A DNA stretch of 64,000 bases from Calditrichia bacterium (GTDB lineage Bacteria > Calditrichota > Calditrichia > Calditrichales > Calditrichaceae). This document shows positions 1 to 9,200 of the stretch, one piece after another (position 1 is the first letter of the stretch; each line of letters starts with the position of its first letter). The stretch lies in contig JALSTK010000117.1 in the NCBI GenBank assembly GCA_026983775.1, positions 1-64,000 on the forward strand. Direction: 5' to 3'. The position numbers and the translations under genes were made by a program. The notes beneath the pieces were generated by a model that did not search any database, was not told the DNA's origin, and was given only the letters and a program-made list of their open reading frames with translations.

Positions 1-1
1 T

Positions 2-967
2 AAAACTTTAAATGAGCAACCTCCGGCCCTGCATACCGTTCGGGAAGATGTTCCGCAATGGCTGTCGATGCTGATCGGTAATATGCTGGAAAAGGAGGCC
101 CGTAAACGGCCGTCGGATTGCGAGGTTTTGCTGAATCGTCTGAGCAGTCTAAGCGGTTTGCCTGACCGGGAAACCTTTATGGCCTATTTACACGATCCGC
201 ATACGGTAACGCTTAACTTTGTTGATCAACCGGCGCAATCTTCTTTTAGAGAACGACAACCAGCAATTTCCCGACGGGTCTTGTATCCTTTTATTGTTTT
301 TTTAATACTCGTTATTTTGTTCCTATTCTGGCCGTATCGGTCGGCCAAACAACCGGGAGCTCCAGGAGCCTTACCAACAGACACCGTAACCGTAAATCAG
401 AAGCCGCATTCTACCGGAAAAACCGGGGCCATCGCAAAGACAGGGGATGTTATCGATCGGGCCGTAAGAAAAAACTCTCTAAACCCGGACAAGCGCATCC
501 TGACGGACAGCAGGGTCGGGGAGAAAAGCAGCCCAATCCAGGTACAGCCTGCGGAATTGTTCGTTGTATGCACACCCTGGGCCGATATTTATATTAACGA
601 TAAGAAAGTGGATACAACCCCGCTTAGGAAAACAATTTCTTTGATACCGGGCAACTATTCGCTGCAACTAAAAAATCCCGGATTCCAGACTTACCGATCC
701 AATTTGATTTTGCACCCGGCTCAAAAAGAAACCTTACGGGTAACGTTACAAAATAGATTAGGCTATCTGAATTTGCGGGTTAGCCCCTGGGCACAGGTAT
801 ATATTGATGGAAACTATTACGAGACAACGCCCCTATCGGCTCCCCTATCATTGCCGGATGGGAAGCATCTGATCGAGCTGAAAAATCCGGCATTTGCAAC
901 TATGAAGGATACGGTCTGGATAGAAGCGGGGAGAACCAAACAAAAATGGCTACGATTTAAAAAATAG
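2..967 (+). CDS. Serine/threonine protein kinase, C-terminal part, with two PEGA domains (5' truncated)
   Basis: The reading frame is open from base 2, so the gene starts before the window and most of the kinase domain is missing. The first visible residues match the end of a Hanks-type kinase, including a KRPSD motif like the conserved Arg of subdomain XI. A linker and one membrane segment follow (about VLYPFIVFLILVILFLFW). Two PEGA repeats come next, each with a PWAxxYI(N/D) start and a (K)NPxF motif. PEGA domains are thought to bind the cell surface, so this is probably a membrane kinase with an extracytoplasmic sensor. Its substrate cannot be inferred. The Kelch gene begins 49 bp downstream and may be co-transcribed. 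Confidence 0.85.
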   Translation, partial: KTLNEQPPALHTVREDVPQWLSMLIGNMLEKEARKRPSDCEVLLNRLSSLSGLPDRETFMAYLHDPHTVTLNFVDQPAQSSFRERQPAISRRVLYPFIVFLILVILFLFWPYRSAKQPGAPGALPTDTVTVNQKPHSTGKTGAIAKTGDVIDRAVRKNSLNPDKRILTDSRVGEKSSPIQVQPAELFVVCTPWADIYINDKKVDTTPLRKTISLIPGNYSLQLKNPGFQTYRSNLILHPAQKETLRVTLQNRLGYLNLRVSPWAQVYIDGNYYETTPLSAPLSLPDGKHLIELKNPAFATMKDTVWIEAGRTKQKWLRFKK

Positions 968-1016
968 TGGCATTGTATTTGTATATATAAAGTAGAGAGA
1001 TATCCCGGAGCGAAGC

Positions 1017-2267
1017 ATGATTCATAAATTTCTATTCGTTTATATACTTTCTTTCATTATTGCAATCGGAAGCGTCCTGGCTTCGGACTGGCAAAATGCC
1101 CATATGTTGCATATGCCCCGCGGGGGAGCCGCCGTCGTTCAATGGGGCCATTATCTCTTTACGTTTGGTGGTAAGGCAAAAAATAACAAAGCCTTAAAGT
1201 CGGTCGAGAAATATGATGTACTGGCTGATACCTGGGATAAAAATACGGTTCCCTCCTTTATGCATGGGCGCTATAATGCCGGTGCAATTGTCTATCAGGA
1301 TAAGATCTATCTGATCGGTGGGCGTGATGAATCGGAGGCCCTGAAGGAGGTGGAAGTCTATGATCCTGTGCAAAATTCCTGGTCTGTAGCGCATGATTTG
1401 CACGAAGAGCGGGAGGGGCTGGCCGTACATATTCTAAATGGACAATTACATGCGATCGGGGGTCGTGATGAGGAGTATTCCATGGTGAGTGATATTGAGT
1501 GGTACGACGGAATCGAGGATGAATGGAAAAAAAGTTCCTGGGAAATGGATAATCCGCGGGCTGAATTTTTTTCGGCTGTGTATCAAAATATTCTCTATCA
1601 GTTCGGTGGATATTACTATGGATTAACCGGAAAAAGCTATAAAGCCGTTCCTTCACAAAATGGGTATACCTGGCAAAACATGCACGAAATGACTACAGGA
1701 CGTGCTTATGGCACTACCCTGATCCGGGATGATAAAATTTACTTGATTGGCGGGGAAACTTCCGGCGGTAAGAGCGCGCGGGTAGAAGTTTATGATATCA
1801 GCCACGATACATATGGCACGGAGACCTCTCTACCCACTGCACGAAGCGGTATGGCGGGAGCGGTCGTTGGAGATACGATCTTTGTTATCGGTGGTTTTGA
1901 AGGGAATAACGATACCCCTGTGGCTAAAGTTGAATTTCTTGTTCTTGATGCTTCGCCCATTACGGAAGAGTCGAATCCGGTCCGGCCCGCCTCACATTTG
2001 TTGATCCGGGGCTATCCTAACCCGTTTAACGGTATCATATCCCTTATGGTGAAAATTCCCCGCCAGGATGAGTATCGTCTGGATATTTTTGATATTTCGG
2101 GGCGGTTGATTAAGACTCTTTTCAAGGGTAACTTAAACAGGGGAACGCGGAATTTTAAGTGGGACGCCCGAGATAATCATTTACAAACGGTTGCTTCCGG
2201 TATATATTTCCTCAGGATTCATTCTGAAAAAGAAATACAAAAGTTAAAAATAATTTATGTCAGATAA
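1017..2267 (+). CDS. Secreted Kelch-repeat protein with T9SS-type C-terminal sorting domain
   Basis: The 416-residue product has an N-terminal signal peptide (about residues 1-22, ending SVLAS). About five Kelch repeats follow, recognisable by GG doublets after IYLIGG-like strands and by conserved Tyr/Trp positions, so a beta-propeller is expected. The last ~80 residues, from YPNPFNG near residue 332, are a Por secretion system sorting domain, which routes proteins through type IX secretion. The protein is therefore probably surface-bound or released. Its ligand is unknown. The stop codon lies inside the next gene (11-bp overlap), which suggests translational coupling. Confidence 0.85.
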   Translation: MIHKFLFVYILSFIIAIGSVLASDWQNAHMLHMPRGGAAVVQWGHYLFTFGGKAKNNKALKSVEKYDVLADTWDKNTVPSFMHGRYNAGAIVYQDKIYLIGGRDESEALKEVEVYDPVQNSWSVAHDLHEEREGLAVHILNGQLHAIGGRDEEYSMVSDIEWYDGIEDEWKKSSWEMDNPRAEFFSAVYQNILYQFGGYYYGLTGKSYKAVPSQNGYTWQNMHEMTTGRAYGTTLIRDDKIYLIGGETSGGKSARVEVYDISHDTYGTETSLPTARSGMAGAVVGDTIFVIGGFEGNNDTPVAKVEFLVLDASPITEESNPVRPASHLLIRGYPNPFNGIISLMVKIPRQDEYRLDIFDISGRLIKTLFKGNLNRGTRNFKWDARDNHLQTVASGIYFLRIHSEKEIQKLKIIYVR

Positions 2268-3039
2268 TAAATTTGCTATTGCCATTCTGATTCTTCTTCT
2301 CAGTTTTTTTCCTTCACGAGCTCAGCAATCTGCCAAGGAGGGAATGCAGGTTAAGTATCTCTATGATACTCTCCGCTTTGAGGATGCTATAAAAAGCGGA
2401 CGGGATTTATTGCAAGAAAAACAGGTTCTGGGGAAGGCAAATTTAATCATTATACACCAGTATATGGCCTATTCCTTTTTCAATTTAAACAAGCTCGACT
2501 CTGCTCGGGTTCATTTTTTGACCCTTCTTTCTCTTAATCGTAATATCAAGTTGGACCCCATTCGAACTTCGCCCAAAATTATTGACTTCTTCCAGCGAGT
2601 GCGGCAGGACTTCAACCATATGGAGCGGGAAGAGCGGCTTATTCCGGTCAGGGAATATGTTTTTGAAAAAGACCCGAGACCTTCGGCCGCCTGGCGTTCG
2701 GTACTCCTGCCTGGCTGGGGTCAGTATTTTAAGAAGCAACCCGATAGAGCGTACTGGATAGGCGGAATATTTATGGGTAGTGCGGTTCTAACAACGCTTT
2801 CATTCTTTCAGGAAAACAAATATAAAAACCTTTATCATAAAGAGACCAACCCTGTGCAGATACCAGGTCTGTATGATACATACAATACATGGTCAAAATA
2901 CCGACGCGTTATGAGCTATATAACACTCTCGGCCTGGGTTCTGTCCTTCGCTGACGCTTTATGGTCGGACTATCCTCATTTTACGCTGGAAACCGCTTCC
3001 GGCGGTACTGCTTCACTATCCTTTCAGGTTGCTTTTTAA
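2257..3039 (+). CDS. DUF5683-like membrane protein with TPR-like N-terminus
   Basis: The 260-residue product starts with a signal peptide (ends SRAQQ). A helical region resembling a tetratricopeptide repeat follows (about residues 25-110). Near residue 145 comes the motif SVLLPGWGQYFKKQ, which is typical of DUF5683 and related small membrane proteins of the FCB group, and then two hydrophobic segments. Function is unknown. The start overlaps the Kelch gene by 11 bp, so kinase, Kelch protein and this gene probably form one transcript. That may mean an envelope sensing or surface display role, but this is only inferred from position. Confidence 0.75.
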   Translation: MSDNKFAIAILILLLSFFPSRAQQSAKEGMQVKYLYDTLRFEDAIKSGRDLLQEKQVLGKANLIIIHQYMAYSFFNLNKLDSARVHFLTLLSLNRNIKLDPIRTSPKIIDFFQRVRQDFNHMEREERLIPVREYVFEKDPRPSAAWRSVLLPGWGQYFKKQPDRAYWIGGIFMGSAVLTTLSFFQENKYKNLYHKETNPVQIPGLYDTYNTWSKYRRVMSYITLSAWVLSFADALWSDYPHFTLETASGGTASLSFQVAF

Positions 3040-3453
3040 AAACGCCTTTTTTAGCTGAGTCAGGTCCACAAGACCTGGCCCTGTTTACTTCCGGGTACTC
3101 AGTCTTATGTATCTCAGTTTTAGTTTCTTTGTACTTCATGTGTTCTGAATATAAATCGGCAAGGCTAAAAGAATCCTTTTCTAATTAAACCACTCTGTTA
3201 AAGACCCCTGGGTCAGGCCGATATCGCTATTCGAAACAAGCATTGATATGGGGAAAGTTTCCAAACCGGTATATTTTACGACCCTCTAAGATCGGACATG
3301 GCTCTATGTATCTCCGATTGGATCACGCTTCGGAAAGTCCTGCATCTTTATACAGGAATGCCTGCTCCGGATCATGTTGAAATCAAGGAGAAGATATTTG
3401 GAAGCGAAAGTACTCTGAATTTACTGAAGTATAACTGAGAGTCTGTAAATAGA
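3040..3453. other. Gene-poor interval with one possible 46-codon ORF
   Basis: No confident gene was found here. An ATG at 3298 opens 46 codons to a TGA at 3436-3438. Its composition looks protein-like, but there is no recognisable domain and no good ribosome binding site. It could be a gene remnant. The rest holds no repeat or promoter that I can support. Confidence 0.3.
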
Positions 3454-3478
3454 AAAGCCGGCCCAAAGAGCCGGCTTT
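3454..3478. terminator. Bidirectional intrinsic terminator
   Basis: A 9-bp stem, AAAGCCGGC / GCCGGCTTT, encloses a 7-nt loop and has A/T-rich flanks on both sides. It lies between the convergent DUF5683-like and DUF5666 genes and can serve both. Confidence 0.8.
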
Positions 3479-3514
3479 ATTGGTTAAGCAGAGGTTGATC
3501 TTCTTTTCGGTTTT

Positions 3515-5857
3515 CTACCGCAACAGAACCATCTGTTTTACGGTATTCTTCCCGGCTACATCCAATTTATAGAAGTACATCCCACTGGAGACGATCCGAC
3601 CAAAATCATTGGTTGCATTCCAGCGGAAAGTGTAATTACCGGCACCTAAGATGCCGTTAAACAAGGTCCTTATTTTTTGACCAAGAAGGTTGTATACTTC
3701 CAGACGAACCCGGCTGAACTGATTACCGCTAATCCGGAAGGGGATCGTGGTAACCGGGTTAAATGGATTGGGATAGTTCTGCTTTAATTCAAATCCATCC
3801 GGAAAGGTGCTCAAGCTCTCCTCGTTCAGAGAATTTACGGATGCAGTGCTACCTAATTTAACTTGAATAGCCTGCGACGTGGCCCCGTCCTGTTCGGACC
3901 AAAGGGTAATTTCAGACCCCAGAGGATAAGTACTCAGGTCGGTTGGCTGATAATTAGCGTCCAGTATTACCGTTGTGTTTGTGATAATCACTTCCCGGCC
4001 GCCGACCATTAAACGATCTGCGGATAATCCGTTCAGGATAGCACCCAAAACAGACAGAGTAGGGGCATCTTCCAGTTTAATCTTCTCGGCTATATAGGTA
4101 CCGTCATTTCGGATATGAGCTTTTACTTCCACATATTGCCCGGGTGTCAAATCACTAAAACCAATCGGATGGCCGGTGTAATCCAGGATTCGTGTGGAAT
4201 CATCCACATAAAAAGTGATTTCACCAACCATTACATGGCTCTGGCTTAACGAATCAATATAGCCGGAAATTTCGATGCGCCCCAGTCTATCATTCTCGAT
4301 CTTAATACGATAGGCCAACCAGGATCCGTCGCTAAGAAGTCGGGCCTTAATTTCCACCAAATCACCGGTTTTAATCTGAGCCAGGCTGATCGGGGTTTTA
4401 TTTTGGTCGAAGATAACCGTATTACTATCAACCAGGAATACAACATGGTTAACCCGCATCCGGTCCGGACCAACCGAATCTACCAGCCCGTGAAATTCAA
4501 CATAATCCTGAAAAAACGATTTTACTTTAATTGAGGATGCCAGAACAGTACCGTCACTACGAATGTATCCCTTAATTTTAACCCGCTGTCCTTTTTCCAT
4601 ATCTGATAAAGTAAGTATGGTATGTTTGTGGCCGGTTATTTCGGTATTTTCATCCACATAAACCCTATACCCGAAGACCCGGATGAACGTATTTCCTACG
4701 GAGTCAATAATTCCGGTAAAGTGTATTTTATAGTTATAGTTGTTATCTTCCATTTCGATTTTACGCACCAGATATCTACCGTCTGTTTGCAAAAAGGCCT
4801 TGAGCTCCACAAAATGTCCTGCACTCAGATCGGATAGAGAACCCAGTCGATGATCATCCAGAAAAACTTTAGTCATAAGGTCTGTGTAAAAACGCATGCC
4901 GTTAACAACCAGAAAGTCGGAGCCCAGTGAATCGATTCGACCTTTGAACTCCAGTTCATTATCTTCTGTGTCCCCATAATAGCTTTTAACCTTAATTTTA
5001 TTTGCGATATAGGTTCCGTCGCTCTGTTTCTCGGCTTTAATTTTTACGTACAAACCCGTTTTGAGGTCACTTAAAGAAAGATAATCATGATCTTGTCCTT
5101 TGATTTCTGTTTGAGAAGTAACCCCAAAGCGCAATCCGTTTACATCGATGAAATCAATACCCACGGAATCGATCACGCCAAAATACTCCATCTCATTGTC
5201 ATGATGATCAGAATTCCCATCATCAAGTTTAATCATTTGGGCCAGATAACTGCCATCCACCCGGGTTATCGCCTCTACTTTGACATAGTCGCCTGCTTGT
5301 AAATCGGATAGAGAAAGCATCCGGTGATCATCGTCGCTTTTGATTTTAGTAAATTGATCGACCCAAAACGTGATTCCATCGATCACCAGGCTGTCGGGAC
5401 CGATGACTTCTATGGTACCTTTATATTCGAAATCGGTCTCATCATGATGGCTGCTGTCTTCACCCATACCGTTACCATAGGTGAATTCTGCTTCAAATTC
5501 GGCTTCGTTGCCCATAGTATCCTCAAGACGAGCTTTCCATTTCCAGGTACCGAAGTCGGGCAGTTGGTCAAGATTAAACTGAGCGCGGAAATAACCGTTT
5601 AACTCGTTGTCGAACGAACCCGAGGATTCATTCATATCGGACATCCGGATCGTCCAGCGCATTTTTTTCATTTGATTAAAATTCAGATCGGGCGCGTAAA
5701 CGCTCATGTACAGGGTATCCCCCTGATCAAATACATATTGACTGCTATCTGCTCCCGTGTGGTTGGATAGCGTATAATAGCTCTGGGCAAACACGCTCTT
5801 GATGGATAGCACGGCAAATATCAGCGCTATAACCACGGTAAATAATTTCCTGTTCAT
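3515..5857 (-). CDS. Large secreted protein with six to seven DUF5666 repeats and T9SS sorting domain
   Basis: The 780-residue product has a clear signal peptide (residues 1-25, ending SVFAQ). A ~100-residue beta-rich N-terminal domain follows. From about residue 139 there are six good DUF5666 repeats and a seventh divergent one, each 70-80 residues long. The repeat pattern is G.IDS(L/V)G, then a short strand, V(D/T)..T.I, then LSDL..G..V..KA and DG.Y.A..IK. The last ~85 residues, from YPNPFNP near residue 696, are a type IX sorting domain. A strong Shine-Dalgarno (GAAGGAGG) precedes the ATG. A weak sigma-54-like site lies near 5935-5950. Function is unknown. The repeats look like small OB-like barrels, so a surface adhesin or matrix role is possible. 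Confidence 0.8.
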   Translation of the reverse strand: MNRKLFTVVIALIFAVLSIKSVFAQSYYTLSNHTGADSSQYVFDQGDTLYMSVYAPDLNFNQMKKMRWTIRMSDMNESSGSFDNELNGYFRAQFNLDQLPDFGTWKWKARLEDTMGNEAEFEAEFTYGNGMGEDSSHHDETDFEYKGTIEVIGPDSLVIDGITFWVDQFTKIKSDDDHRMLSLSDLQAGDYVKVEAITRVDGSYLAQMIKLDDGNSDHHDNEMEYFGVIDSVGIDFIDVNGLRFGVTSQTEIKGQDHDYLSLSDLKTGLYVKIKAEKQSDGTYIANKIKVKSYYGDTEDNELEFKGRIDSLGSDFLVVNGMRFYTDLMTKVFLDDHRLGSLSDLSAGHFVELKAFLQTDGRYLVRKIEMEDNNYNYKIHFTGIIDSVGNTFIRVFGYRVYVDENTEITGHKHTILTLSDMEKGQRVKIKGYIRSDGTVLASSIKVKSFFQDYVEFHGLVDSVGPDRMRVNHVVFLVDSNTVIFDQNKTPISLAQIKTGDLVEIKARLLSDGSWLAYRIKIENDRLGRIEISGYIDSLSQSHVMVGEITFYVDDSTRILDYTGHPIGFSDLTPGQYVEVKAHIRNDGTYIAEKIKLEDAPTLSVLGAILNGLSADRLMVGGREVIITNTTVILDANYQPTDLSTYPLGSEITLWSEQDGATSQAIQVKLGSTASVNSLNEESLSTFPDGFELKQNYPNPFNPVTTIPFRISGNQFSRVRLEVYNLLGQKIRTLFNGILGAGNYTFRWNATNDFGRIVSSGMYFYKLDVAGKNTVKQMVLLR

Positions 5858-6242
5858 AAAATACCTCCTTCGGTTAAAATTAATAACGATCTGAACAGAC
5901 AGATTAAAATTCTTTTTAAATTCGTCTATACATATTCAAATCCTGTGCCATCCGCGCCGGATGCTGTTAAATAAGGGAATAGAGAGATATGAATTTGAAT
6001 AAGCAGGGCAAAAAAGCGCAAAATAATAAAGAAGAAGCGCAAGAAATGCGCAAAACACAGCCGGTTGATTCAGCCCTTTTTGCTATTTGCCGGGTCAATA
6101 GAAGGGGAATTAAAACAAGTTTGGCTGCCGATCTATACCTGCCGGCAACTAATAGGAAAAATTAAATTCGGGAGTATTGCCAATAACAAACGCTGCCGGT
6201 TCTTCATCTTCGCCGGATCACAGGGATCAATCACCCTGATGC
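5858..6242. other. Leader region of the DUF5666 gene; no gene seen
   Basis: This 385-bp stretch separates the activase gene from the DUF5666 gene, both on the minus strand. The part next to 5857 holds the ribosome binding site. A TGGCACAGGATTTGAA element (minus strand, about 5935-5950) is a poor sigma-54 match because the -12 GC is missing. A 64-codon frame on the plus strand (6065-6259) has no coding signature. Confidence 0.4.
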
Positions 6243-9200
6243 TCAGATATTTGATATAAACAGTTCTAGCCGGTTCATGGTGTTGGCATCGCTGGTACCG
6301 GATTCATAGTCGAGTAACAGCATGTTCATATTGTATCGGTCTTTGAACTGGCGATAAGTTCCTTTGGCCACAATGTGATTGGAAATGCATCCGAAAGGTT
6401 GCAAAGAAATTACGTCTTTTACCCCGTTTTTGGCCATTTCCGCAATTTCCATAGGCAGAAGCCAGCCTTCACCGAACTGCAAATAAAGAGGCATGGGATT
6501 GTCTTTGGCCGCAATAGCTTCTTTTATTTGAACTTCCTCTTCATATCGGTCGAATCTTTGTAACTCCCTTTCTACAAGATTCCGATACCGTGTAATCGTC
6601 AGGTGATTCAGAGTGCGGGTCAAAAGTTTCAAAGGCAAAAAGCTGATGCGGTTTTTAGTGCTGTAGAGTTGCGTATAGTATCCGTATTCAAAAAATTTCA
6701 GATAGGAGGGGAGTACGACCTCACATTGCCGTTTTTCCAGCCAGTCCACTAAGTAATTGTTGGAGAAACAATTACTTTTCATATAAATTTCACCGACCAC
6801 CCCGACCTTACGATAGGGTTGCTCGTAATGTACGTCGATGGCGTTGAATTTTTCCACGGCGTAACGCATGAATTGCTGCAGCATTTTTTTATTGGGCGCC
6901 CGGTCATAAACCATCTGTTTTAATTCATCAATCAGTTCATTGACCAGCCTGATGGTCTCACCCTTTCGAATTTCATAAGGTTTGGTACGCAATTTCATTT
7001 TAAGAATACCATCCGCTATGGCAAAAAGCAGGACAGAGTATTTAATAAACTTAATAGGATTGAAAACGAATCCTTCGGCAAAGGAATCGGCGCTGAGACT
7101 AATGACCGGGGTATGGGTAAATCCGGCCTCCACCAGAGCCTTTTTCAGCAAGGGCACGTAATTTGAGGCGCGACATTGTCCGTTGGTCTGACTCAGGGCA
7201 ACCACGGTTTCATTGGGATCATATTTTCCACTTTGTAGAGCGCGCAATAAGTCACCGATAACAATCAGGGCCGGATAACACATATCATTATTTACGTATT
7301 TTAAACCGGTGTCAATTGCTTCCTGCGACTGTTCGTATAAAGTAACGATATGATAACCCAGACGATGGAAAACCGGTTCGAGTAAATCCGAATACATTTT
7401 GGCAAAATAGGGCACAAGAATCGTTTTTTTACGATCTTTTTTACTGTATGGTTTGCTATATTGCCTTTTTTGTAAACGAATGGATGTATTCTGTTGCAGA
7501 GCTTCCAATACGGAACGCAGGCGGATCCTTGCAGCGCCCATGTTAGACATTTCATCAATTTTAATGGAAATATAAATCCGGCCTCCGCTTTCTACAAGGG
7601 ATTTTACTTCATCCACCACAACGGCATCCGGCCCGCAACCGAATGAATTTAACTGAACTGCGGCAATCTTGTCGTATTTTTGGTGGGTGATCCATTTAGC
7701 AGCCAGATAGAGCCGGTTGTGGTAGGACCACTGAGTAAGAGGCAGAACACCATCCAGGTTCATTTCGTGCAGATTGGGAATAGCCGTTTCCGGAATACCA
7801 TAAGCGCCGAGATCATAAATTAAATCCAAAATACCGGTATTAATCAGAGGATCCTGATGGTAAGGCCGACCCATAACCACGATCAGCGGTTTATTTTCCT
7901 TTTGAGCCTTTTCGATAATTTTTTGGCCGAGCTCTTTTTGCAGGCGGATTGCAGTACGTTCCGTCTCCAGAGCAAAGGGGATAGCATGGTTGATGTCGTG
8001 TTTTGAAACCCCATACTCCTTCAGGTATTCATATGTATTGTGCTTTATTCCCGGTATATAATTAAAGCTCATGGGCAGGGAATCGATCGGCACATCTGTT
8101 TTGATGTTTTGCTTAAGAACCTCTCCGTAACCGGTAACAATCGGACAGTTGAAACTGTTCTTCGAATCTTTAGTCTCCGATCGTTCGAACACGATCGAAG
8201 GAACAAAGATACGGTCTACCTTTTTATTGATTAAATCCAGGATATGGCCGTGCGCCACTTTGGCCGGTAAGCATAGATTATCTGCCGATACCGTTCGCAA
8301 ACCCCGATAATACATGGTTTGATTGGTGTTATCGGAAAGGATCACTTTAAAACCGAGACGGCGGAAAAAACTGTAGAAAAACGGATAGTGTTCGTAAACC
8401 GCCAGAACTCTGGGAATACCGATAACCGGTTTATCGGTATCAATTACCGGTAGCCGGGATAGGTCCATATAGCGGTCCACATCAAATAAAATTTCCTCCC
8501 GGTTGCGGAAATAATTTTCGGTAATACGTTCCGTGCTTACTTTATTGGAAAAATAGCGTTCACAGCGGTTGCCTGTATAAAAGCGGTTTTTATTGGCAAA
8601 GGTAAATTGCGAAATACGGCATTTATTGCCACAACCGTTACAATGGATTTCGCGCCGGGTAAATTCGATATGATCAATATCATCTATGTTAAATTTGGTT
8701 TTGTAATGCGGATGAGATTCATAGAACTGTTTAGCGTATAGTGCGGCACCGAAAGCACCCATATATTCCGAAATATTCAATCGAATTACGTGCTTACCGG
8801 TGAGCAATTCGAAAGCACGCAGTACGGCATCATTTTTGAAGGTCCCTCCCTGAACAAAAACATTCTCGCCCAGCTCATCCGTATTGCGAATTTTAATCAC
8901 TTTATACAGGGCATTTTTAACTACGGAGTAGGCCAGACCGGCGGCTATATCACTTACCGGCACACCATCTTTTAATGCTTCTTTTACTTTGGAATTCATA
9001 AAAACGGAGCAGCGGGAACCAAGGTCCACAGGATTCTTGGCAAACAGCGCCTGTTCGACAAAATCACTTAACTCAAGATTCAAACTGCTGGCAAAAGTCT
9101 CGATAAAGGAACCGGTACCGGAGGAGCAGGCTTCATTGAGCTGAATATCACTCACAATTTTATTTTCAATTTTAATGGATTTGATGTCCTGTCCGCCCAC

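Noticed and set aside
968-982. Sigma-54 promoter upstream of the Kelch gene (TGGCATTGTATTTGT)
   Set aside because: The -24 box is weak (TGGCATT) and the -12 lacks GC; A/T-rich DNA gives such matches by chance.
2961-3188. 75-codon frame at the end of the DUF5683-like gene
   Set aside because: Starts inside that gene in another frame; no family pattern.
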